From: Planctomycetota bacterium
GTDB lineage: Bacteria > Planctomycetota > Planctomycetia > Pirellulales > Pirellulaceae
Direction: 5' to 3'
DNA length: 64,000 bases
Assembly (NCBI GenBank): GCA_014238905.1
Contig: JABAAE010000002.1
Coordinates: forward strand, 124,001 to 188,000
Shown: one piece after another, positions 47,609-56,107 of the stretch
Position numbering within the stretch: the first letter of the stretch is position 1
How the letters are laid out: every line of letters starts with the position of its first letter
Notes under the pieces: generated by a model
What the model was told of the DNA's origin: nothing
What the model saw: only the letters and a program-made list of their open reading frames with translations
The model's database searches: none
Translations under genes and position numbers: made by a program

Positions 47609-49774
47609 ATGTCTGAAGATCAAACCGCTCAGCAAGATGACCCTTATTCCGCCTTGCGGAAGATGACCGGTGCGTTACGTTCCGACCTGACGTTTACCCG
47701 ACAAATCTACCAGGGCGAACCGGTTTACATGGTACACGACCCAGTTAGCTTCAAAAACTTTCGATTCTCCACCGACGACTACAGGGTTGCCATTGGTTTT
47801 TCCAACCAACAGATGCTAGGTGACGTTTATAAAGAACTTGTCCAAAAAGGCACACTTGCCGATCGTTCTGAAGAAGCCTTTTACAAATTCGTAAGACAAC
47901 TTCATTCCATGTGCCTTTTGACATTACCATTCAACGATGGTGATTCATTGTTCCAGCGACACGAGGCCATCACCCGATCACGGGCTCGAGCTACAGTGTT
48001 GCGTTTTCTGTTCGTGAAAATTCCATTAGTCAATCCGGACAAATTCCTGACGCAAACCATGCCGTTCTTCCGCTGGTTGTTTTCGCCAGTATTTGTTTTT
48101 TTCTGGTTGATTGCGTTTACCGCAGCGGGGCTGGTGGTCTTTTCAAGAAGCACCGAGTTCTTCGAACCACTCAACGGATTGTTGGCGGCCAAGAATATCC
48201 CGTTCCTTTGGCTTTCCCTGATTGGACTCAAGGTCTGGCACGAATTAGGACACGGTTTTGCCTGCAAGCTTTATGGAGGCAGAGTCCCGGAAATGGGAGC
48301 CATGTTATTGGCAGGAATGCCAGCCGCGTACGTAGATGCAAGTGCGGCATGGTCATTTCGAAAACGTCGCCACCGATTGGTGGTTATTCTCGGTGGAATG
48401 TATTTTGAATCAATTATCGCCATTCTGTCCGTTTTCACGTGGGCATTCAGCACCAACGCTCTTCTATCCTCTTGTGCATTCCAGTTATTTGTTATGGCGG
48501 GAATCATTACGATTTTTTTCAATGCAAATCCCCTGATGCGATACGACGGGTATTTTATATTGAGTGAGCTCTCCGGAATTCAAAACCTTAGGTCTAAAGC
48601 AACAAAGCAACTGCACTCCTTCTGGAAATACATTTTTCTGGGGCTGAAAACAGGGGACACCAGCATCCGATCTGGTGAAAGGCTTTTCCTGATGCTATTC
48701 GCATTAGCAGCCTCTATTTACAAACAGGTCTTGATCATTACGATCGCGGTTGTCTTATCGTACAAATTCCCAATCGTCGGCTTATCTCTGGCAGTTTTTC
48801 ACGTGGGAACCACCGTTTTTTCCCTGATAAAGAAGGTCTACCATTACCTTCTTTTTCACGAGGAAACCTCACAAATTCGGTTCCGATCCAGGATGGTCGC
48901 GGGAGCAGCAGCCATCAGCTTACCTCTAGTTTTATTTGTACTTCCGATGCCCGGTGGAATACGCATCCCAGCTGTAGTTGGATTTGAGGTTGAGAATGTT
49001 GTCCGTATGGGAGCACCAGGATTTCTTAAAACGGTTTATGCAAAGTCGGGCGCAAGAGTCGCCGCCGGAGACGATCTGATTGATTCAGACAACGTCGAGC
49101 TGGATGACCAATTGATCGAGAAACAGATCCAACTGAATGTGTCCATGCTGAAATCTCAATCCGCCTATGCTGACGATTTTGAAAATGTGGCTCGGTTTAA
49201 ACCCGTCATCCGCCAACAAAGAGAAGAGCTGCTCGATTCATTATCAGAATTACAAAAATTAAGTGTGAAATCGCAACAAGACGGGTGGATTGCAAAAATC
49301 ATCGATAATCGGCAGATCGGTCGGATGCTAAAAAAAGGAGACGAGATTGCCACTATTGTCGATGGCAAACCGATTCTACGAGCCTGGGTCAACGGAGAGC
49401 AGCTCAAGGCAACGGGTATTTCGACCGGAAGCAAAGTTCATTTCCGGTTGCCCGGTTCTTCCTTCATGACAGGAAAAGCTCGAATTCAACGGGTTCAGCC
49501 AGCTACCAAAAAACAAATGCGATCTCTGGCAGTGACCCAGGTAACAGGTGAAACCATTGTCGTGGATCCGTTAACTAAAAATCCCCTGGAAAAAATATTT
49601 GAAGTTCAAATGGCGATCGAGGACCATTCATTAAGAAATATTCAATCCAATCGAGAATGGATGCAGCTCGGAGGCGGTGCCAGCATTCGTTTGGATCGAA
49701 ACAAGGAGTCCCTAGGCTCCTGGATCGTGCGCCGCATTCGAAGTTTTGTCCAAAAAGTTACCGTCAACGGTTAA
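47609..49774 (+). CDS. M50 (site-2 protease type) membrane protein fused to HlyD-like module
   Basis: The ATG at 47609, with AGGA just upstream, was chosen over the longest frame (47486), which would overlap the previous gene. The 721-residue product has an N-terminal soluble domain (about 20-105, with VYMVHDPVSFKNFRFSTDD and LLTL) that resembles PqqD/RiPP-recognition winged helices. A six- or seven-helix M50 core follows, with HELGH at 211-215 and the NPLMRYDGYF metal ligand (Asp313). After residue 440 comes a periplasmic HlyD-like part with lipoyl-type halves (AGDDLIDSDNVEL and GDEIATIVDGKPI). An intramembrane protease joined to an exporter adaptor points to a maturation-and-export machine. 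No ABC ATPase or RND pump is adjacent. Confidence 0.85.
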   Translation: MSEDQTAQQDDPYSALRKMTGALRSDLTFTRQIYQGEPVYMVHDPVSFKNFRFSTDDYRVAIGFSNQQMLGDVYKELVQKGTLADRSEEAFYKFVRQLHSMCLLTLPFNDGDSLFQRHEAITRSRARATVLRFLFVKIPLVNPDKFLTQTMPFFRWLFSPVFVFFWLIAFTAAGLVVFSRSTEFFEPLNGLLAAKNIPFLWLSLIGLKVWHELGHGFACKLYGGRVPEMGAMLLAGMPAAYVDASAAWSFRKRRHRLVVILGGMYFESIIAILSVFTWAFSTNALLSSCAFQLFVMAGIITIFFNANPLMRYDGYFILSELSGIQNLRSKATKQLHSFWKYIFLGLKTGDTSIRSGERLFLMLFALAASIYKQVLIITIAVVLSYKFPIVGLSLAVFHVGTTVFSLIKKVYHYLLFHEETSQIRFRSRMVAGAAAISLPLVLFVLPMPGGIRIPAVVGFEVENVVRMGAPGFLKTVYAKSGARVAAGDDLIDSDNVELDDQLIEKQIQLNVSMLKSQSAYADDFENVARFKPVIRQQREELLDSLSELQKLSVKSQQDGWIAKIIDNRQIGRMLKKGDEIATIVDGKPILRAWVNGEQLKATGISTGSKVHFRLPGSSFMTGKARIQRVQPATKKQMRSLAVTQVTGETIVVDPLTKNPLEKIFEVQMAIEDHSLRNIQSNREWMQLGGGASIRLDRNKESLGSWIVRRIRSFVQKVTVNG

Positions 49775-49814
49775 GGGCAAGACCTACCATTACATCTTTT
49801 TCAGCCAGAATTCA

Positions 49815-50759
49815 ATGCCAACCATCCTACTCAAAACCGATCTTCAAGTTTCGCAAAGCCAGCCGGTCTGCGTACCAATGATCGCGTCTGTTACTTTTGT
49901 CTCGTTAGTACTCTTCTGGGGAATCGCAGGCACTGCTGATGACAAGTCGAAGAGTCGGACCAACAGAGCTCGATCTCAAGCATCGAACGCCAGGCAAATC
50001 CAGTTGATCCGCAATGATCTTGACCTGCCGTTGCAGGGAATTACCAAACCGGTAAAACTCGCCGAACTCAATGCCCAGATCCCCGGTGAAATCGCAAAGA
50101 TCAATGTCGTCGAAGGACAATGGGTTGATGAAGGGACAATACTGGGAGTCATTGAAAATTCAACGTCGCTTGCTGCCGTTGAAGTTGCCAGAGTAGAAGC
50201 AGCCCAGCGAGGATTTATCGAACAGGCAAATTCGGATTGGAAACTGGAATACCAGAAATTTTCCAGACTGCAGTCACTCGTTAACTCCTCCGCCACTTCT
50301 TCGCTGGAACTGCAGGAAAAATCGGCGTTGTTGGCACAAAAAAAAGCAACGCTTCTGCAAGCTGAGGAGTCCAACAAACTGGCTCAAGCAAAGCTTGAGC
50401 AGGCAATTGCCAATCTAAAGAAGCACAATCTTGTAGCGCCGTTCAAAGGTCAGGTCGTTCAGATCCATGGCAAAAAAGGGACCGTCCCACAATCGGCTGA
50501 CCCAATCATCACATTGGTCGATTTGTCGGAACTGGAAGTCGAAATGCACGTCCCTTTGAATCGATTTGGTCAAATCAAACAAGGAGACAGTATTCAGCTG
50601 GTCGCCTTTGCACCCCTCAACAGGGAACTATCTGCGACGGTCGTCTCGGTGTCACCGCTGATCAACCCCACCAGTAGCACCTTTCGATGCCTTTTCAGAA
50701 TCGCTAACCCTGAAAGATCATTCCCGGCAGGTTTTATTGTTTCGTTAAAATCGGAATAG
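49815..50759 (+). CDS. HlyD-family periplasmic adaptor
   Basis: A 314-residue membrane fusion protein. An N-terminal helix (about 22-40) anchors it; two lipoyl halves (LAELNAQIPGEIAKINVVEGQWV and the mirror at KHNLVAPFKGQVVQIHGKKG) flank a coiled coil of about 75 residues, and a beta barrel (LVDLSELEVEMHVPLN) follows. The ATG at 49815 was preferred over the TTG at 49746, which lies inside the M50 gene. It starts 40 bases after the M50 stop, so the three genes from 45696 form one operon, and the TolC gene follows after about 390 bases. Confidence 0.88.
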   Translation: MPTILLKTDLQVSQSQPVCVPMIASVTFVSLVLFWGIAGTADDKSKSRTNRARSQASNARQIQLIRNDLDLPLQGITKPVKLAELNAQIPGEIAKINVVEGQWVDEGTILGVIENSTSLAAVEVARVEAAQRGFIEQANSDWKLEYQKFSRLQSLVNSSATSSLELQEKSALLAQKKATLLQAEESNKLAQAKLEQAIANLKKHNLVAPFKGQVVQIHGKKGTVPQSADPIITLVDLSELEVEMHVPLNRFGQIKQGDSIQLVAFAPLNRELSATVVSVSPLINPTSSTFRCLFRIANPERSFPAGFIVSLKSE

Positions 50760-51151
50760 ATTGCCACGTCTCGATCAAAAAGCAGGGCAATCTTGCGGGT
50801 CGTAGGTTGTGACCGGTCTGATCCAGCAAAACTTGATTACACCAATCCGGTCGTCGATGAAAAGAAGGTGGTGCTATCAACTTCGACATGTTTCCAGAGA
50901 ATCACCAGACCGTTTCGAGCTAATTCTCCTGAGCGGAATGAGGTCTTTGGGGCATCCTCAAACTTCGCCGAATGAAGGCTGACACAGTCCAAGCATGAAG
51001 ACCACCACCAATTGGCACGGATTGCCGATGGGTGAAAATTCGCGACGAATTTTTCGGGAAACGCGTGAAGACCATCAGGAATATTGTCAGGTACAGGGAT
51101 GTGATCTGCATCAGAAAACCGTCACCCATGTTTGTGAGCGGTGCAACGGAG
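50760..51151. other. Spacer inside the export cluster, no clear gene
   Basis: About 390 bases between the HlyD and TolC genes. A 60-codon TTG-initiated frame (50793-50975) has no ribosome site and unusual composition, so I did not call it. If the cluster handles a peptide, a short substrate gene might hide here or nearby, but none is evident. Confidence 0.4.
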
Positions 51152-53224
51152 ATGCGTCGATGGATCGCCTCATTCTTACTGGTAGCGGTAACTGCCGTCC
51201 AAGCTTGCTGTGCCCAAGATGATTCCCCCATTTTTCATCTTAGCCAACGACCATATCTGTCCAAATTAAAACCGACAGGATCCCAGATACCACGTCGAGG
51301 TCCGACCGAATTCCAGCAAGGATTGCAAGCAGACGTTTTGGAAACGACATTGACCAACAATGGTTTAAAGAGTGAACCAGGTGTCATCCGATCCACCGTC
51401 CCGAAAACACCTGGCATCACCAAATCACATTTTGATAGAGATCAAAAATCGCCACGGGCAAAATCAATATTGAGTGCTCAGAATCGGTACGCCGGTCAAC
51501 TCATTCAGCCGATTGATAAGTCATTAAACGACTATATTTTGGCAGAGCCACGGAAAATCAGCCCCGCAGCAAAACCGAATCTGGAGGTCAAGAATCGATC
51601 GCAAACGACTCCAATACGGCAAACGCGCAATCTCGATCAACCATCGACACTTCCAATTCGATTAGAAGATCTCCCGGAAATCGCTGATACTGAAGCGAGT
51701 GTTTCCGAGGATTCAATCTCAACGGATAAAATTACAAAGGAAGAAATCGAACAACGGCTTTTCAACAATGAGCATGCGTTCGGTTTGACACTTGAGGAAT
51801 CAATGCGATTGGCTGTCGACAACTCGCCTGAACTCAAGGCACTCCAAGCCGACGTGATTATCAACAATGAGGAGATCATTCGGCAGGATGCCAATTTTGA
51901 CTTTTCTCATTTCACCGAAACTTTATACGATCAAGAGAGCAACCCGGTAGGTAGCGATCTGGACGGGGTGCAAGGACGATTACGCAGCAAACTATGGAAT
52001 ATTGAATCCGGGCTAAGAAAAAAAACCAGGTTGGGTGGCGATCTATCTCTTTCACAACAATTCGGTCACCTCAATAGTAACTCCATTTTCATCAATCCCA
52101 ATAATCAGGCTACCGGACAACTCGGCCTGGAATGGGTACAACCACTTGCCCGTGGCGGTTCTCGAGACGTCAATAGGGCCGGCATCGACCTCGCCAGAAT
52201 TTCAGCAACTTCATCACAGGCCGTTCTTCGCACCGAAATTCAGGAACGACTGTTGGAAATCGTGAAAGCCTACTGGAGCCTTGTGCTGAGTCGAGGAAAA
52301 CTGGTTCAAATGAACCGTTCCGTCTTTCGAGCTGAACAAACCACCCAACAAATGGCACAACGTCAGGAAATCGATGTGTTGCCACAACAATTGATCCGCG
52401 GCCAAGCCGCCGTTGCCCGTCGAAAGGCAGCCGCTGGACAGGCAAAATTCGAGGCTTTGAAAACACAGGAGGTTCTGATGCGTTTGATATTTGGGGATCA
52501 ATATCAAGCTAAAGAAACATTTGAGATCGTGCCGTTGACCTCGCAGCCAGGCGAGATCGCTATTTCCAGCCTTTCCTCCGGCTTGTTATTTGGTGTCCAA
52601 AATCGACCTGAAATCCATTCCGCAATGCAAGATATTCATGCCTCAGCGGTGCGTAACCGGATTGCCATCAACGATTTAAAACCTCAACTCGATCTTGTTT
52701 TTTCCCTGTTCGGAAAAGGTCTTCGCGGCAGCTCCAATTTTAGAAATGCCTTTACAGATCAATTTGTTGATGGTGAGCCAAGTTTTCAAATCGGGCTCAA
52801 CTACGAATTGCCATACGGCAATCGGTCCGCCCGCGCTAATGCAAACCAAACCCAGATCACTACACAAAAGTTTCAGAATCAATTGCAGACCGTTATTAAT
52901 AACGTCGTATTGGAAATCAGAGAGCAGGACATCGTCCGTGCACAATATCAGGCCACTTCAAGTCTCCGAAGAAGGTCGCTCGAGCTGGCAAAGAAAGAAC
53001 TGGAGACCATCCAAATCCGGAAGCAATTCCTTTTGGACGGCAATCAAATCGCTACCTTGTACCTGGATGATCTACTGCAAGCTCAGGATCGGGTTCAGCA
53101 GGCCGAAACCGATTATCTGGAGTCAATCACCAGCTACGGAATCTCACAGGCGGCCTGGCTCAGGGCGATTGGTGGCCTCGATCAGTATGATCAGAACGTG
53201 CAAGTGGATACGGTTATCGATTAA
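51152..53224 (+). CDS. TolC-family outer-membrane efflux protein
   Basis: A trimeric outer-membrane channel subunit. The ATG at 51152 starts a clear signal peptide (RRWIASFLLVAVTAVQACCA), so it was preferred over the GTG at 51032. A long low-complexity N-terminal part (to about residue 240 of the mature protein) precedes two OEP repeats: helical segments starting at LTLEESMRLAVDNSPEL and LLEIVKAYWSLVLSRGKL, and RNRIAINDLKPQLDLVFSLFG followed by YELPYGNRSARA in the second half. The 690-residue length is larger than usual (about 450-500), mainly through the N-terminal extension. It should be the outer-membrane exit duct for the HlyD/M50 cluster upstream. Confidence 0.9.
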   Translation: MRRWIASFLLVAVTAVQACCAQDDSPIFHLSQRPYLSKLKPTGSQIPRRGPTEFQQGLQADVLETTLTNNGLKSEPGVIRSTVPKTPGITKSHFDRDQKSPRAKSILSAQNRYAGQLIQPIDKSLNDYILAEPRKISPAAKPNLEVKNRSQTTPIRQTRNLDQPSTLPIRLEDLPEIADTEASVSEDSISTDKITKEEIEQRLFNNEHAFGLTLEESMRLAVDNSPELKALQADVIINNEEIIRQDANFDFSHFTETLYDQESNPVGSDLDGVQGRLRSKLWNIESGLRKKTRLGGDLSLSQQFGHLNSNSIFINPNNQATGQLGLEWVQPLARGGSRDVNRAGIDLARISATSSQAVLRTEIQERLLEIVKAYWSLVLSRGKLVQMNRSVFRAEQTTQQMAQRQEIDVLPQQLIRGQAAVARRKAAAGQAKFEALKTQEVLMRLIFGDQYQAKETFEIVPLTSQPGEIAISSLSSGLLFGVQNRPEIHSAMQDIHASAVRNRIAINDLKPQLDLVFSLFGKGLRGSSNFRNAFTDQFVDGEPSFQIGLNYELPYGNRSARANANQTQITTQKFQNQLQTVINNVVLEIREQDIVRAQYQATSSLRRRSLELAKKELETIQIRKQFLLDGNQIATLYLDDLLQAQDRVQQAETDYLESITSYGISQAAWLRAIGGLDQYDQNVQVDTVID

Positions 53225-53267
53225 CCACGTTTCTTTTTGGAACGAGAGGCCCCACAAATCCTAAACA

Positions 53268-54515
53268 CTACTGGTCGCGATATCGGATCCCTGCGCCGTC
53301 GACCAGTCGCCGATGACCAGCAACAATAATGCAAGGCGTCTCAGAGGGGAACGCTGAAGTCAGTAAAAAGTCCCCCTGGAATTCATAAGAACCCGGCGGC
53401 AAGACCAGCTTGGCGGCCTTTCCATAAGTTTCCCCATCCAGGCGAGGCAATTCATCGCCATCCAACCCAGCTGGGTTATCGACCACCTCTGAAAAAAGAA
53501 AAACGAAAGTCTCGTCGTCCCGTATGAAAACGGCATCGAGCGGCACTTTAAAGCCAGTTAGATTTCCTATAACAACTTCTGCGATCGCGATCATGCCCGG
53601 TCGAAGATTGCCTTCATTCTTCAGGAGAACTTCAACTTCAAACAATCCCGATTGGTCGTCCGATGTTTCTCCAACTCGGCAAACGCTACCCAGCATCGGT
53701 GTTGGTTTCTGGCTAAAATCACCCGACCGGATCAAACTCACGTAGGCCTTCAATGGATTTCGTTTAAGATCGCGGCCGATCATGCGGTGTATCTTGGACT
53801 CCGGCACACCCAATACCAACTTGACCTTGTCTGTTTGAATAATTTCAAACACCGCTTCACCCGCCAAAACCGACTCACCAGGCTTCACTCTTCGCTTTGA
53901 AACAACGCCGTCGACAGTTGATGTCAAAACGGTTTCTTTGATTTGCATCTTTAGCGTGTGCTCGTGTGCTTTTGCAACCTCCAGCTCACTTTTTTTCCTG
54001 CTAAATTCGGACTCTGAAATCGCACCCTGTTCCTGACTTAATTCCTCTGCACGCCGAAATTCTTCCTCCGCAAATCTCGTCAGGGCCGCCAATTCCACCA
54101 TTCGAGCATATAAAACTGTCGCATCCAGCCGAGCCAATTCCTGTCCCTTCTGGACAAGGTCACCCACGTCTAGAGGCAGACCCTGTTGATTTTCCCCCAA
54201 CTGCTCAACTCGTCCTGAGGCCTTGAAAGCGAGCTGAAATCGCTCGAATGGTCGTATGATACCGGAATACTTTTGTTTAATTTCCAGTGGTTCAGCCGAC
54301 AACGGCTGGATCGATACCCAAGGCCGATTCAGATCGCCAGATTTCCCATCGACCAGCTGTTCCAGACTTCTTCCCTTCAGGTTGATGGCAACCATCACAA
54401 AAATCGCGAATGCCGTGATAACGCTCATCGCGACAATTCTGCCGAGACCCATCACCTTGAACCGCTTCTTTTGAACCGTCACTGACTCTGTCAATTTCCC
54501 ATCTACCCCGCACAA
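53268..54515 (-). CDS. RND-type efflux adaptor (membrane fusion protein)
   Basis: A 415-residue periplasmic adaptor: N-terminal membrane helix (near residues 23-44), lipoyl halves around SGIIRPFERFQLAFKASGRV and STVDGVVSKRRVKPGESV, a coiled-coil hairpin (about 130-190), a beta barrel and the C-terminal membrane-proximal domain (from about 320). This order is that of AcrA/MexA adaptors, which connect an RND pump to TolC. No RND pump gene lies next to it here, so the pump is elsewhere or it works with another machine. It converges on the TolC gene at 43 bases. Several starts are possible: TTG 54515 is the longest; the ATG at 54452 would begin just before the helix. Confidence 0.85.
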   Translation of the reverse strand: MCGVDGKLTESVTVQKKRFKVMGLGRIVAMSVITAFAIFVMVAINLKGRSLEQLVDGKSGDLNRPWVSIQPLSAEPLEIKQKYSGIIRPFERFQLAFKASGRVEQLGENQQGLPLDVGDLVQKGQELARLDATVLYARMVELAALTRFAEEEFRRAEELSQEQGAISESEFSRKKSELEVAKAHEHTLKMQIKETVLTSTVDGVVSKRRVKPGESVLAGEAVFEIIQTDKVKLVLGVPESKIHRMIGRDLKRNPLKAYVSLIRSGDFSQKPTPMLGSVCRVGETSDDQSGLFEVEVLLKNEGNLRPGMIAIAEVVIGNLTGFKVPLDAVFIRDDETFVFLFSEVVDNPAGLDGDELPRLDGETYGKAAKLVLPPGSYEFQGDFLLTSAFPSETPCIIVAGHRRLVDGAGIRYRDQ

Positions 54516-54579
54516 TTTCTATGAATTCTATCCGCCAACAACTTCCCCAGCGGTAGATTGAAATTCCCCGACAATCTTA

Positions 54580-55776
54580 TTAAAACCGATTTGCCAACCT
54601 ATCCACAACTAGTTTTCCAATGTTCAACGATGCAGTCGCTGCCGGCGACGGGGCATTATTCACATTAACCATATGCTCAGTTTCATCTATCAGGAAATCG
54701 TCTACCAGACCACCATCAGGCATGACCGCCTGAGCTCGGATTCCCGCTGGCGCAGCAACTAAATCCTCTTTACGAATATCTGGCATCAGTTTTTGCAGAG
54801 CTTTGACGAAGGCTGCTTTGCTGAACGAACGCCACATTTCCCCCATGCCCATGCGCCAATGTTTGCAGGCCATCCGAATGAATCCTGGATAAGTCAAGCT
54901 CTCACACAAATCCCTAAAATTAATATCCATTTTTTTGTACCCCTCTCTGGCAAACGCCAAAACGGCGTTGGGACCACATTCGACACCCCCTTCCACCATT
55001 CGGGTGAAATGAACTCCTAGAAAGGGGAATTTTGGATCTGGCACCGGGTAGATCAAATTTCGACAAAGATGCTGTCTGGAGGGTTTTAGTTCAAAGTATT
55101 CGCCCCGAAACGGGATGATTTTTGCAGAAGGTTTCCGCCCCCCGATGCTGGTTATCCTGTCACTATGCAGACCGGCACAATTAACCACCAGCTTGCATTC
55201 CACCTCCCCGCTTTGCGAGTGGACGATGGACTTCCCCGACCCATGATCAATTGATTCGACTCTGGATTCGGTGAGAATCTCTCCCCCGGATTCTTGGATG
55301 AGCTCTCCAAGTTTCTCACAAACCTGTCTGTAATTGACAATGCCTGCTCCGGGAACATGAATGGCCTTCACACCGGCAGCATGTGGCTCAAGTTCGGCAA
55401 GTTGTTCTTTTGAAATGATGGAACATTTGATGCCATTATCCAGACCTCGCTGGTAGATGCGTTCCATGGCCGATATCTCGTCTTCTTTCGTGGCAACGAT
55501 CACCTTTCCACAAATGTCGAAATCAATATCGTGCACCGCACAAAACTGTTCCATGGCAATCTTACCTTCACGGCAATTAATGGCCTTCAGAGAATCAGGT
55601 TTATAATAGATCCCGGAATGAAGCACCCCGGAATTGTGACCAGTCTGATGATGAGCAAGTCGTTTTTCTTTTTCAAGAACAACTATTTTTCTATCAGCAA
55701 ATCTCTTTGAAAACTGATAACCTACCGCCAAACCGACGATACCGCCTCCGACAACAACTAAGTCCGCTTCGATCAT
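54580..55776 (-). CDS. lhgO: L-2-hydroxyglutarate oxidase
   Basis: FAD-dependent oxidase/dehydrogenase that turns L-2-hydroxyglutarate into 2-oxoglutarate. The N-terminal Rossmann motif DLVVVGGGIVGLAVGYQ binds FAD. HHQTGHNSGVLHSGIYY and RGEYFELKP are characteristic of LhgO/L2HGDH, and the C-terminal VNNAPSPAATASLNIG closes the FAD site. The ATG at 55776 was chosen over the TTG-led longer frame because the Rossmann strand begins directly after it. It is monocistronic; no lysine/glutarate pathway gene (CsiD) is nearby. Confidence 0.95.
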   Translation of the reverse strand: MIEADLVVVGGGIVGLAVGYQFSKRFADRKIVVLEKEKRLAHHQTGHNSGVLHSGIYYKPDSLKAINCREGKIAMEQFCAVHDIDFDICGKVIVATKEDEISAMERIYQRGLDNGIKCSIISKEQLAELEPHAAGVKAIHVPGAGIVNYRQVCEKLGELIQESGGEILTESRVESIDHGSGKSIVHSQSGEVECKLVVNCAGLHSDRITSIGGRKPSAKIIPFRGEYFELKPSRQHLCRNLIYPVPDPKFPFLGVHFTRMVEGGVECGPNAVLAFAREGYKKMDINFRDLCESLTYPGFIRMACKHWRMGMGEMWRSFSKAAFVKALQKLMPDIRKEDLVAAPAGIRAQAVMPDGGLVDDFLIDETEHMVNVNNAPSPAATASLNIGKLVVDRLANRF

Positions 55777-56107
55777 GGCCTGTGCACTGAATAGCAATTC
55801 TAAAACCAAATTATAACCTGAAACCTGATTTTGCTAAGGCAAGGCAACGAACCGAAGACGTCCATTCCTCAAGCCTCATATCAAGCAGAACCCCAATTCT
55901 TCAACGCTGCGGGTGCACAATCTACTGTCCGGAAAAAGGCCTCTACCCGATCTAAAAAATGTCCTCCATCAACCCAAAGCCCCTCAAAGTCCAGGTTCGA
56001 CCGACCAGAGGAGTCTTCGTTGATGATCATCATTCAATTCAATTAAAACGTTCGCCATCCATTGAACTGAGTGGCCTAGAATTGGCAACAGGGAGATTCA
56101 CCTGATT
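55777..56107. other. Intergenic region, nothing recognised
   Basis: About 330 bases between two minus-strand genes. A 71-codon plus frame at 55831-56046 lacks any motif. The region should hold the promoter of lhgO. No terminator of the large CHAT-like gene is obvious. Confidence 0.4.

Noticed and set aside
50793..50975. 60-codon frame that could encode a peptide substrate of the export cluster
   Set aside because: TTG start without ribosome site and no leader-like pattern or double-glycine motif; kept only as a place to look.
45202..54515. Complete RND efflux operon
   Set aside because: An RND-type adaptor and a TolC gene are present, but they converge and no pump gene lies between or beside them.
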